A stretch of DNA of 64,000 bases from Trebonia sp963771985 (GTDB taxonomy: Bacteria; Actinomycetota; Actinomycetes; Streptosporangiales; Streptosporangiaceae). The stretch covers positions 744,001 through 808,000 of the forward strand of contig CAVYVO010000004.1 in the NCBI GenBank assembly GCA_963771985.1, read 5' to 3'. Of this stretch, positions 43,242 to 51,402 are shown piece after piece. The position numbers and the translations under genes were made by a program. The notes under the pieces are model-generated. The model worked only from the letters and a program-made list of their open reading frames with translations, ran no database searches and was not told the DNA's origin. Position 1 is the stretch's first letter; the number at the start of each line of letters is the position of its first letter.

Positions 43242-45236
43242 CTACCAGCCGACGGCTACCTGCACGTACTGCGCGTCGGTGCTATTGAAATCGGAGGACT
43301 GGCCGTTGTCATCGTCGTAGGCGAAGCCGTATTGCAGGCCGTTCACCGCAACCGAGTGCCAGAACCAGGAGTAGTAGTTGCACGGAGCGTTCTGATAGTA
43401 GTCAGACGGCATGTCTTGCACCGTCGTCGAGAACTGCGCCACACAGCGGTTCAGGGCCGCGCACAGGCTCGGGTCACCGCTGAGATCCGGGCTTCCTCCG
43501 CCGGAGCACCCGAAGACCTCCTGCGTGGTCTCGGTGGCTCCCACCGACGCCGCGTACGAGGTCATGTAGCTCGCGTCCGCTCCGCCCGGCTGGAAGGCCG
43601 CGACATCGCCGGGCGCGGGGATGCTGTAGGGCGCATCCACCGTGGCAAGCTGCTGGAACGGCGCGGGCACCGAGTTCTCGAACTGCCGGAACAGGGCCGA
43701 CCTACTCTCGGAGAACACCTGGTAGTCCTCTCCCACCACGACGTCGCTGCCGTCGGAGTTATGCATGTGGATCGCCAACGGCAGCCTGAACGCGTCGACA
43801 CGTGAGGTGTCGGCGTTGATCGCCACGCCGTTAGAGTTCAGCTCGATGAAGTCGTAGTACTGGCTGTTGGGCGATCCGAGATAGAAGTAGATCCGGCAGG
43901 AGTTACACGAGGTCACCGTGTAATACGGCGATTGGGCAATCGACTCCTCGACGCCGTTGACATCCCAGTAGACCTCGCTGTCGGGGTACTGGCCATTGGT
44001 GGCGTTGAGGAAATCGAACTCGATGGCGCCCGACGCGCTCGGGATACTGCTGGTGTTGCCCCAGAACGATGCCGGGAATCCGCCGTAGCCTCCAGAGCCG
44101 CTGGAAGAAGGCTGCACGAGGCTGAATTCCTGGGCGCCGGTGCCGTTGCAGGTGTACTGCTGCAACTGCACCCCGCTGGCGGTAGAGGCCCCGGGGGTGT
44201 CGATGCACAGCCCTGAGTTGTCGGCCACGAAGTCGTAGTAGCCATTGGCCTGCTGCTCGGCGGCGAACAGCTCGTTGGTATTGCCGGTACCGCCGTATGC
44301 CCAGATCTGCAGCAGGTCCCCGCTGGCGGTGGCCGATACCCCGCCGGTGATATTCCAGCTCTCGCCGGCGGACTCGGCGTTCTCGTTCAGCACCTCGTAC
44401 TCGCCGCTGGCCACCGGCACGAACTGCCATAGCTGGCTCGTCGCCCCGGTGCAGGCCAGTTGCTCCACGGCGGTGCCGTTGGCGGTGCCCCCGCCGACCG
44501 CGCTGGCGCACAGGCCGGAGTTCTCGTTGACCACCTCATACCACGCCGAGGTGTTGATCCCGGCCGCGGCGAACGACATGTAGTGAATGTTCCAGCCGCC
44601 ATTGTCCTGGTCAACGGTCAGGGTCTGCTGGCCAGCCGACAGCGTCACGGTCGTCGTCACGGTCGTCCAACTCTGCCACCCGCCGGTCGCTGGCGCGCTG
44701 ATGGGGCCGGAAAGGCTAGTCCCAGCGGAGTTGGCGATATGCAGCGCGTCGGTCACCCCGCTGGGCGAGGCCAGGCGCAGGCTCACGGCATAGGTGCCGG
44801 CCGAGGCCACGTCCACCGTGTAGTTGAACCACTGCCCGGATGCCGTCCAGCCCAGGTCGTACCCGCAGCCGGTGTCCGAACACACCTCCAGGTCGACCCC
44901 ATCGGACCGGTAGCTGTCCGCGGTGCCGTAGACCGCGTTGACGCTATAGGCCACACCCTGCCCGCCGGTGTCGTAGTCCGCCGCCTGCACCGTGCCCGGC
45001 ACCGTCGCCGGGATCCCGCCATAGGGGCCTTCGGTGGCACCGTAGGCCGCGTAGTGCGTGCCGCCCACCAGCACCAGGGCGGCCATGGCCGCGACCGCAA
45101 GGACCACCGGGCCCATGCGGCCCCGGCGTGGCCTGCCATGCCGGGGCCGAGCCAGCCGCGGGACGTGAATTGATCCCATTTCTCTGACTCGGCGGACGGC
45201 CCGGCGGAGGCCGCGGCCGATGGGTCGCACGCGCAT
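43242..45236 (-). CDS. Secreted GH64 beta-1,3-glucanase with CBM6-like and ricin-type modules
   Basis: This is a 664-residue exported enzyme. ATG 45236 has GGAG upstream and gives an N-terminal membrane/signal segment (PVVLAVAAMAALVLVGG). Residues about 70-210 form a CBM6/35-like module (VQAADYDTGGQGVAYS, GWTASGQWFNYTVDV). A ricin/CBM13-like lectin region follows (YEVVNENSGLCASAVGG, CIDTPGASTASGVQLQQYTC). The C-terminal 260 residues are a GH64 domain (IEFDFLNATNG, SGRIYFYLG-like, AFRLPLAIHMHNSDG, and the end NSTDAQYVQVAVGW). GH64 enzymes release laminaripentaose from beta-1,3-glucan, so fungal cell wall degradation is likely. It converges with the lipoprotein gene. Confidence 0.87.
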   Translation of the reverse strand: MRVRPIGRGLRRAVRRVREMGSIHVPRLARPRHGRPRRGRMGPVVLAVAAMAALVLVGGTHYAAYGATEGPYGGIPATVPGTVQAADYDTGGQGVAYSVNAVYGTADSYRSDGVDLEVCSDTGCGYDLGWTASGQWFNYTVDVASAGTYAVSLRLASPSGVTDALHIANSAGTSLSGPISAPATGGWQSWTTVTTTVTLSAGQQTLTVDQDNGGWNIHYMSFAAAGINTSAWYEVVNENSGLCASAVGGGTANGTAVEQLACTGATSQLWQFVPVASGEYEVLNENAESAGESWNITGGVSATASGDLLQIWAYGGTGNTNELFAAEQQANGYYDFVADNSGLCIDTPGASTASGVQLQQYTCNGTGAQEFSLVQPSSSGSGGYGGFPASFWGNTSSIPSASGAIEFDFLNATNGQYPDSEVYWDVNGVEESIAQSPYYTVTSCNSCRIYFYLGSPNSQYYDFIELNSNGVAINADTSRVDAFRLPLAIHMHNSDGSDVVVGEDYQVFSESRSALFRQFENSVPAPFQQLATVDAPYSIPAPGDVAAFQPGGADASYMTSYAASVGATETTQEVFGCSGGGSPDLSGDPSLCAALNRCVAQFSTTVQDMPSDYYQNAPCNYYSWFWHSVAVNGLQYGFAYDDDNGQSSDFNSTDAQYVQVAVGW

Positions 45237-45464
45237 AGCGGCTCCTAATTCAGAGCTTATATTAAGTCGTGATTTACCAGCGTCCTCGGTGTTCGTCAAG
45301 GCCGTAATGCGCCGGTGCCTTCGCGCCCGCTGATCGCCCGGGTTTGACTTCAAGCGCGTGGGCATCGAGGCCGAGATCGCCGCCCAGCGCACCCGGCTGG
45401 ACTACCTGCGCGAGAAGGCGGCCCTGTGAGACGCCCGCGCGTGCGGCGACGCCGCCGCAGAGGC

Positions 45465-45575
45465 GTAGCCGACCTGCACATCCGCGCGATGGCCGCGCCC
45501 GAGGCCGCGGGCAAGCGCTTCCTGGCCGTCGCGGACGGCCCGACGCTGAGCTACCTCGAGGTAGCCGAGACCTGA
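45465..45575 (+). pseudogene. C-terminal remnant of an SDR/epimerase-type reductase
   Basis: Thirty-six codons read VADLHIRAMAAPEAAGKR then FLAVADGPTLSYLEVAET and stop. This is the pattern near the C-terminus of NAD-dependent epimerase/aldehyde-reductase proteins (DVADLHIRAM, F-AVAGG-type). Nothing upstream continues it in frame. Just before it, 45350-45429 is another orphan C-terminus (FKRVGIEAEIAAQRTRLDYL and stop) of unknown family. The whole stretch looks like compacted gene debris. Confidence 0.5.
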
Positions 45576-45597
45576 TGAGCTACGCGCAATACCAGAG

Positions 45598-45800
45598 TTG
45601 GCCGCGTCCAGCGGGATGCGCGAAGGCGAGCTGTACGGCCTCGCGGCCGAGGATTTCGACCTGGACGAGAAGATCGTCCGCGTCCGCCCACAGGTCTGTC
45701 TGACTGGGACATCCAGATCATCCGGCGGCACATCGACCGGAAGGTATCCACCAGCTCCGCCACTACTATGCCAGCGTCGTGCTCGCCCGGAGGGGTCGCC
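45598..45800 (+). pseudogene. Tyrosine recombinase (phage-type integrase) remnant
   Basis: Two short pieces of an integrase catalytic domain are visible in different frames. The first, LAASSGMREGELYGLAAEDF with DLDEKIVRVRPQ, contains the first catalytic arginine (MREGEL). The second, HQLRHYYASVVLARRG (about 45749-45800), contains the HxLRH box with the second arginine. About 100 residues between them are deleted and the tyrosine is lost. It marks a former integrated element. No tRNA gene or attachment repeat is visible beside it. Confidence 0.65.
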
Positions 45801-45842
45801 CACCTGCTCCGTCCTCCCACGACCGCGCCTGGACCGTCCAGG

Positions 45843-47000
45843 CTACTTCAGAAGCTGACGGGCCATGACAACACGCTGGATCTGGTTGGTGCCCTCGTAG
45901 ATCTGGGTGATCTTGGCGTCGCGCATCATGCGCTCGACCGGGTATTCGTTCACGTAGCCGTAGCCGCCGAGCAGCTGGACGGCATCTGTTGTTACCGACA
46001 TGGCGACGTCGGAGGCCATGCACTTGCACGCCGAGGAGAAGAACGTCAGGTCGTCCACCTGCTCCCCGGCCATCGCGCGCTCCGAGCGGGCCGCCGCCGC
46101 GTAGGTCAGCTGGCGGGCGGCCTCGAGCTTCATCGCCATGTCGGCGAGCATGAACTGCAGGCCCTGGAAGTCCGCCAGGGGCCGGCCGAACTGCTTGCGC
46201 TCCTTTACGTAGCCCACCGCGTAGTCAAGCGCGCCCTGCGCGATGCCGAGCGCCTGCGCGGCGATCGTGATCCGGGTGTGGTCCAGCGTGCGCAGCGCGA
46301 TCCTGAAGCCCTCCCCCTCCGCGCCGATCAGCCGGTCGGCGGGGATCTCGCAGTTGTCGAAGTACAGCTCACGCGTGGGCGAGCCCTTGATCCCCAGCTT
46401 GTGCTCGGGTGCCCCGAAGGTGAACCCCGGATCGCCGTTTACCAGCACGAACGCGGAGATTCCGCTCGCGCCCGCCGCGGGATCGGTCACCGCCATCACC
46501 GTGTAGAACTTCGCCGCCCCGGCGTTGGAGATCCACCGCTTCACGCCGTTGAGCACGTAGCCGTCGCCCGTCCGCACCGCCTTCGTGCGCATCGCGGCCG
46601 CGTCCGAGCCTGCTTCCGGCTCGGACAGGGCGTAGGAGAACAACGCCTCGCCGCGCGCCACCGGCGGGAGGAAGCGCTGCTTCACGTCCTCGGACGCGCC
46701 AAGCAGCAGCGGCATTGAGCCGAGCTTGTTGACCGCGGGGATCAGCGAGGAGGCGGCGCAGGCCCGGGCGACCTCCTCGACGACGAGCGCGGTCGCCAGG
46801 GCGTCGCCACCGGCGCCGCCGTAGGCTTCGGGGATGTGCGGGGCGTGGAAGTCCGCCTTGACCAGCGCCTCGTGCACGTCCCAGGGGAACTCGGCGGTCC
46901 GGTCGATCTCGGCGGCCCGGGGCGCGATCTTGTCGTCCGCAAGCGCGCGGACCGCCTGGCGCAGCGCCTCGTGTTCTTCGGACAGGGCGAAGGTGCTCAT
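45843..47000 (-). CDS. Acyl-CoA dehydrogenase
   Basis: This 385-residue flavoprotein is of standard length. Signatures are FSYALSEPEAGSDAAAMRT (FAD-binding loop), VMAVTDPAAG, the second signature near QLLGGYGYVNEYPVERMMRD, and the catalytic glutamate in IYEGTNQIQRVVMA. It should oxidise acyl-CoA thioesters at the alpha-beta position and pass electrons to ETF; chain specificity is not predictable. It starts at ATG 47000. It is single here, flanked by mobile remnants on both sides. Confidence 0.94.
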   Translation of the reverse strand: MSTFALSEEHEALRQAVRALADDKIAPRAAEIDRTAEFPWDVHEALVKADFHAPHIPEAYGGAGGDALATALVVEEVARACAASSLIPAVNKLGSMPLLLGASEDVKQRFLPPVARGEALFSYALSEPEAGSDAAAMRTKAVRTGDGYVLNGVKRWISNAGAAKFYTVMAVTDPAAGASGISAFVLVNGDPGFTFGAPEHKLGIKGSPTRELYFDNCEIPADRLIGAEGEGFRIALRTLDHTRITIAAQALGIAQGALDYAVGYVKERKQFGRPLADFQGLQFMLADMAMKLEAARQLTYAAAARSERAMAGEQVDDLTFFSSACKCMASDVAMSVTTDAVQLLGGYGYVNEYPVERMMRDAKITQIYEGTNQIQRVVMARQLLK

Positions 47001-47031
47001 TGCCCGATGGTAACCGTTCCTAGTGAGCTAG

Positions 47032-47594
47032 CAGGAGATGGTCCTGGCTGGCCGGCGGCCCCGCACGGTCTTGGGCTGCCTGGTTGCCTGCCATGATCCG
47101 GTGAGGCCTGCCGGTCTTGGCGGGCGCGACGACGGCGACGGCGAGATGCCCGGCGTTGACGTCGACCGCCACCACCGGGTACCGGCGCAGCTCGTCCAGG
47201 CACGGGGCGGGTGCCCGGGCCGCCTCCCACTGCGCCCGCCACTACTGTTCGGTCAGGCCCGCGCCCGCAAGGACGCCGCCTATGCCCGCAGGTTCCGCTC
47301 CGCGAGCTGCCACTGGTCCTCGGTCGTCCGGGTGACCGCCCCCGCCCACCGCGACGAGGCTGCCGCCGTCAGCGCCCGCTTGCGCGCCGCACGGGACACC
47401 GCCCGGCCCTTCGCGTCCAGCCGCCCCTCCCGGACCCGGGCGGCCAGGTCACGGCCGGCCAGCGACCCCAGATGCGACCCGGCCGCGCGCGGCACGCTCT
47501 CATCGGCAGGCGAGACACGCAGCCGGGTCCGCACCCTGGCCCCGGCCGGGGCAGCCGCCACGAGCGGGGCGGCGATCTCCCGCAGCCCGCTCAC
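47032..47594 (-). pseudogene. TnpB-like (IS200/IS605 OrfB-type) transposon protein remnant
   Basis: Frame one (47594-47280) reads as a TnpB-type N-terminus: RVRTRLRVSPADESVPRAAG, LAGRDLAARVREGRLDAKGR, RKRALTAAASSRWAGAVTRT, DQWQLAERNLRA. After a break the other frame holds LDELRRYPVVAVDVNAGHLA, which looks like the RuvC-I segment with its catalytic aspartate (VDVNAGHLAVAVV). The rest, including the zinc finger and later RuvC motifs, is gone. The sequence ends in the region just upstream of the acyl-CoA dehydrogenase. It is an inactive remnant. Confidence 0.65.
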
Positions 47595-47619
47595 CCGGCA
47601 CCATCATTCGCGACAACTT

Positions 47620-47658
47620 GTTCTATAGTTGACACATGGCAAGTCTAGTTTATAGAAC
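47620..47658. promoter_or_regulatory. Promoter-like sequence inside an inverted repeat
   Basis: TTGACA at 47629-47634 and TATAGA at 47651-47656 are separated by 16 bp and match a sigma-70-type promoter on the plus strand. GTTCTATA (47620-47627) and TATAGAAC (47651-47658) are perfect inverted arms around it, which could be an operator or the end of the TnpB-type element. No gene follows on the plus strand, so the promoter may be vestigial. Confidence 0.4.
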
Positions 47659-47753
47659 GTTATTTTGCCTGCCAGAACACGCTAGCCCAGCCAACTGCTG
47701 AACCCCGCGCTCCCGGGCCGCCGCCAGCTCCGCCTACCGCCCGGCCTGCGGTC

Positions 47754-47960
47754 TCAGGCAGCCTTCTTGTCGTTCTTCTCACTCGCGTGCGGGCCGGTCA
47801 GCCGCGGCATCGTCGCGGCGTGCGCTGGCCGGTGCGCCGCACCGGCCGCCGACTGCTTCGGCACCGCCTGCACTGTCCCGCGCGGCGCGGCGTGCTTGCC
47901 GGTCCTCCGGAACAGCCCGAGCGAACGCAGCGGGTGGCTCTTGGTGACCGAGAACGACAT
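47754..47960 (-). CDS. Small basic protein, unknown function
   Basis: This 68-residue, arginine/lysine/alanine-rich protein begins MSFSVTKSHPLRSLGLFRR. No known domain is recognised. A strong ribosome site (AAGGGGGAGAT directly before the ATG on the minus strand) supports translation. It stands alone, with about 210 bp of featureless spacer before purE (47961-48170) and 113 bp after it. It has no membrane helix. A toxin-antitoxin partner is not visible. Confidence 0.5.
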   Translation of the reverse strand: MSFSVTKSHPLRSLGLFRRTGKHAAPRGTVQAVPKQSAAGAAHRPAHAATMPRLTGPHASEKNDKKAA

Positions 47961-48170
47961 ATCTCCCCCTTGCCCCTCAACGGCGCAGTGTGTCCGATTT
48001 CCCCCATCGGTTACTTGTAACCGGTCCCGTTCCGGCTACCCGCGCTAATCACAGAGTGCCCCGAGTGTCACGCGCAAAACACCGTCAAGAGGCGCTGTGT
48101 TCAAACCGATATCAACCAGTGTGAGAGGAGAAGCGTTGAGAGACAGGAGGGTACGTTCGGGAAAAAATGG

Positions 48171-48671
48171 CTAGAGCATGGAGCGCAAAGCCGCGCCCTT
48201 CGCACGGGCCTGTTCCGCGAGGCTGGCCTGGAAGTCGACCATACGGGCGCGCAGCGACGTGTCGGTCGCGGCGAGGATGCGCACCGCGAGGAGTCCCGCG
48301 TTGCGCGCCCCGCCAACCGCGACCGTGGCCACCGGGATGCCCGCGGGCATCTGCACGATCGACAGGAGCGAGTCCAGGCCGTCCAGGTGCTTCAGCGGCA
48401 CCGGGACGCCGATCACCGGCAGCGGCGTCACCGACGCCAGCATCCCGGGCAGGTGCGCGGCGCCGCCCGCGCCGGCGATGATGACCCGCAGGCCGCGCCG
48501 CTCGGCCTGCTCGCCGTAGGCGATCATCTCCCTGGGCATGCGGTGCGCCGAGACGACATCGGCCTCGAAGGGCACGTCGAACTCGGCCAGGGCGTCGGCC
48601 GCGGCCTGCATCACCGGCCAGTCCGAGTCGCTGCCCATGACGACGCCGACGACGGGTATTCGCGTTTGCAC
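48171..48671 (-). CDS. purE: N5-carboxyaminoimidazole ribonucleotide mutase
   Basis: This 166-residue class I PurE shows GSDSDWPVM (substrate phosphate and ribose), VSAHRMP (catalytic histidine) and AGAGGAAHLPGM, as well as PVPLKHLDGLDSLLSIVQMPAGIPVAT. It converts N5-CAIR to CAIR in de novo purine synthesis and works directly after PurK. It lies 13 bp downstream of the HTH membrane protein gene, which in turn follows purK, so the three form an operon. Confidence 0.96.
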   Translation of the reverse strand: MQTRIPVVGVVMGSDSDWPVMQAAADALAEFDVPFEADVVSAHRMPREMIAYGEQAERRGLRVIIAGAGGAAHLPGMLASVTPLPVIGVPVPLKHLDGLDSLLSIVQMPAGIPVATVAVGGARNAGLLAVRILAATDTSLRARMVDFQASLAEQARAKGAALRSML

Positions 48672-48684
48672 GGCCCTAGCGTAA

Positions 48685-49884
48685 CTACGGCTGTCCCTGG
48701 ACCGTGACCTGGTGCACGAACACCTGGTAGGTGCCCGCGCCGTCTGGCGGCAGGAGCGTGAACCAGATCAGCAGGTACCTGCCGGTTTCCGCGGAGCGGA
48801 ACCGCAGCCGCAGTGAACCGCCCGCGCCGTCGGCCCGGGCGGCGACCCGCAAGCCGGAGAGCGCGGCTTTGTCGCCGACCCGCAGCTGCAGGTCCGCGCC
48901 GGCGTACGGGCCGAGCTCGATGCGCACGCTGGTGACCGTGACCCGGTGGCCCATGTCGAGCAGCAGGCCCGTGCCGCTCTTGAGCATCCCGAAGGCCGGG
49001 GTGACGTACCACTGGCTCTGCCAGGGCAGCGGCGAGTCGCGGGTGACCGCGAACATCGCGATCTGCGGGTTGTCGCCGTCGGCCACGCCGTCGGGCCCGA
49101 ACGCCATGGCGAGCTTGACCGGCAGCGCCCTGACGCGCGCGGGGGCGGCGGCACGCGGCTTGGCCGGAGTCGTGGCATGCTCGGGCTCCGGCTTCGCCGC
49201 GCTGGCCTTAGGTGTGGCGCTGACGCTTGCCGCCGGCGACGACGCGGCGGCCTGGGCCGCCGCCTTGCTGCCCGCGCCCTGCTGCGTGCCGGCGCTGTGG
49301 CGAGCGCGCTGCAAGGACGCGGCGCTCGCGGCGGCGGCCTTCGTGTGCTGTCCGTGGTTCAGGCCGGAGACGACCAGCCCGGCGGCGGTCCCGGCGACGA
49401 TCAGGGCGAGGACGACGATGGCCGCCGCGCGGCGCTGCAGGCGGCCGCGGTCGGGGTCCGGGTCGTCTGCGAGGAGTTCGGCCGGAAGCGGGGCTGATGT
49501 GGCGTCACGCGTCAGGATCGGCTGCGGTCTCGTGACCGCGGGCACCGCGGGCACGGCGGGCAGGGCATCCGTGGCCGGCGTGCTCTCGGCTTCCGGAGTC
49601 TGCGGGGCCTCCGGAACCTGCGGGGTCTGCCGGGTCTGCGGGGGCGCCGCGACGTCCGCCTGGCGGAGGTCGTACTGGCGGATCAGAGGCTGAGCGTCGA
49701 TGCCGACGGCGCCGGCGATGGCCCGGAGGTAGCCGCGTACATAGAGGTCGCCGCCGCACGCAACGTAGTCATCCTGCTCGATACCGCGGATGACCGCTTC
49801 TCTGATCTTGGTCCGCTCGCTGAGCTCGTCAACCGAAAGGCCCGCCCGGTAACGCGCCTGGGCCAACGCTTCGCCGACGGTCAC
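48685..49884 (-). CDS. RodZ-like membrane protein: cytoplasmic HTH, TM helix, exported C-terminal domain
   Basis: This is a 399-residue protein. Residues about 1-70 are an HTH_25-type Cro/C1 domain as in RodZ (VGEALAQARYRAGLSVDELS, IREAVIRGIEQDDY, GDLYVRGYLRAIAGAVGID). A proline/alanine-rich linker leads to one membrane helix (AAAIVVLALIVAGTAAGLVV, about residue 185), then a low-complexity stretch and a C-terminal beta-rich domain (about 290-399, IAMFAVTRDSPLPW, VTVTSVRIELGPYAGADLQL) that resembles a discoidin-like fold (inference). GTG 49884 follows GGAGG. It sits between purK and purE on the same strand. Confidence 0.8.
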   Translation of the reverse strand: MTVGEALAQARYRAGLSVDELSERTKIREAVIRGIEQDDYVACGGDLYVRGYLRAIAGAVGIDAQPLIRQYDLRQADVAAPPQTRQTPQVPEAPQTPEAESTPATDALPAVPAVPAVTRPQPILTRDATSAPLPAELLADDPDPDRGRLQRRAAAIVVLALIVAGTAAGLVVSGLNHGQHTKAAAASAASLQRARHSAGTQQGAGSKAAAQAAASSPAASVSATPKASAAKPEPEHATTPAKPRAAAPARVRALPVKLAMAFGPDGVADGDNPQIAMFAVTRDSPLPWQSQWYVTPAFGMLKSGTGLLLDMGHRVTVTSVRIELGPYAGADLQLRVGDKAALSGLRVAARADGAGGSLRLRFRSAETGRYLLIWFTLLPPDGAGTYQVFVHQVTVQGQP

Positions 49885-49996
49885 GAAGCCTCCACGAACC
49901 ACTCCCGAACCAGTAATATCGGGACAGAGTAGTTGCAGATGATCTTCAGCTGGACCTAAACGCGGATATTGCCCGGCCTCCCCCATGTCGGAGTGT

Positions 49997-50014
49997 GCCG
50001 ATCGCGCAGTCGAC
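49997..50014. repeat. Dispersed 18-bp palindrome, copy 7 (degenerate)
   Basis: GCCGATCGCGCAGTCGAC is the most diverged member of the palindrome family (three differences from the symmetric form). It lies between the end of purK and the start of the RodZ-like gene, within the presumed operon. Confidence 0.6.
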
Positions 50015-50020
50015 CCACTC

Positions 50021-51181
50021 TTAGTCGCCGTCTTCGGTGCCCCAGCGGAGGTAGCTCGCCGCCCGCCGTGCCCGGTCTCGCAGGTCCGCTATCGCCGCCG
50101 TGTCGTCCCCGGGCTCGCCGACGATCGTGACGTGGCCGATCTTCCGCCCGGGGCGCACGTCCTTGCCGTAGAAGTGAACCTTGACCGCGGGGTCGGCCGC
50201 CATCACGTGGATGTACCGGTCGTAGATGTCCGGGTCGGTGCCGCCCAGCAGGTTCGCCATCACCGTGACAGCGCCCGAGGAGGAGCAGGAGCCGAGCGGC
50301 AGGTCGAGGACCGCCCGCAGGTGCTGCTCGAACTGCGAGGTCCGCGCGCCCTCGATCGTCCAGTGCCCGCTGTTGTGCGGCCGCATGGCCAGCTCGTTCA
50401 CCAGCAGTCCGCCCGAGGGCGTCTCGAACAGCTCCACCGCGAGCAGGCCGAGCACGCCGACGTCCGCGGCGATCCGCAGCGCCAGCGCCGACGCGGTCGA
50501 CGCTACCTCGGGGTCCAGGCCCGGCGCGGGCGCGATCACCTCCCGGCAGATGCCGTCCACCTGGACGGTCTGCACGACCGGGTAGGCCGCCCCCTGGCCG
50601 GAGGGCGACCGGGCGACGAGCGCGGCCAGCTCCCGCCGGAACGGCACGAACTCCTCGGCGAGCAGCGCAATACCGTGGCTGAGCACCTCCGCGGCCGAAG
50701 CCGGCGAGGCGCACACCCAGACGCCCTTGCCGTCGTACCCGCCGCGCACGGCCTTGAGCACCACGGGCCAGGCCCCGCCGGCGAACGCCTCGACCTCCGC
50801 GACCGAAGACACCGGCGCGTACCGCGGGCACGGTGCCCGCAGCGACGTCAGCCGCTCCCGCATCGCCAGCTTGTCCTGGGTGTAGCGCAGCGCGCCGGAT
50901 CCCGGCCTGACGAGCACGCCGGACGATTCCAGGGCGGTCAGCACGTCGGCGGGCACGTGCTCGTGGTCGAACGTCAGCACATCGCAGTCGGCAGCGAACG
51001 CGGAGATGTCCGCCAGGGACAAGTGCGACCCGATCATCACGTCGCGTGTGACCTGCGCCGCGCTCTCCGACGGCGATCCGGCGAGGACGCGGAACCGCGC
51101 GCCAAGCCCGATCGCGGCCTGCTCCGTCATCCGCGCCAGCTGCCCGCCGCCGACCATGCCGACGACCGGCATCCCGGTCAC
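50021..51181 (-). CDS. purK: 5-(carboxyamino)imidazole ribonucleotide synthase
   Basis: This is an ATP-grasp enzyme of about 386 residues. The start PVVGMVGGGQLARMTEQAA is the diagnostic PurK N-terminus, followed by LRYTQDKLAMRERL, VVLKAVRGGYDGKGVWV (ATP-binding lysines), EEFVPFRREL, and the metal/ATP motif VELFETPSGGLLVNELAMRPHNSGHWTIEG. It makes N5-CAIR from AIR, ATP and bicarbonate. GTG 51181 or ATG 51172 is the start; the longer frame to 51352 is not homologous. It heads the purK/RodZ-like/purE unit and is divergent from the NCS1 permease. Confidence 0.95.
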   Translation of the reverse strand: MTGMPVVGMVGGGQLARMTEQAAIGLGARFRVLAGSPSESAAQVTRDVMIGSHLSLADISAFAADCDVLTFDHEHVPADVLTALESSGVLVRPGSGALRYTQDKLAMRERLTSLRAPCPRYAPVSSVAEVEAFAGGAWPVVLKAVRGGYDGKGVWVCASPASAAEVLSHGIALLAEEFVPFRRELAALVARSPSGQGAAYPVVQTVQVDGICREVIAPAPGLDPEVASTASALALRIAADVGVLGLLAVELFETPSGGLLVNELAMRPHNSGHWTIEGARTSQFEQHLRAVLDLPLGSCSSSGAVTVMANLLGGTDPDIYDRYIHVMAADPAVKVHFYGKDVRPGRKIGHVTIVGEPGDDTAAIADLRDRARRAASYLRWGTEDGD

Positions 51182-51402
51182 CGATTTCCGCGGGATCGGC
51201 CCAGCGGGGCCGGCCTGCCGGACAGACTGCGCGCGTTCAGCAGGTGACGAGGCAGAAAGCACGGGCTGTAGCCTACGCGAACCGCCCAATCCCGGGTACA
51301 ACTGATCTTGAGCGACACGAGAGCGCGACGGAGCGAGCCGGATCGCAGCCATCCAACCAACTACGCTGGTTACGGCCAGGTATGTCTGTTACAGGAGTTC
51401 GG

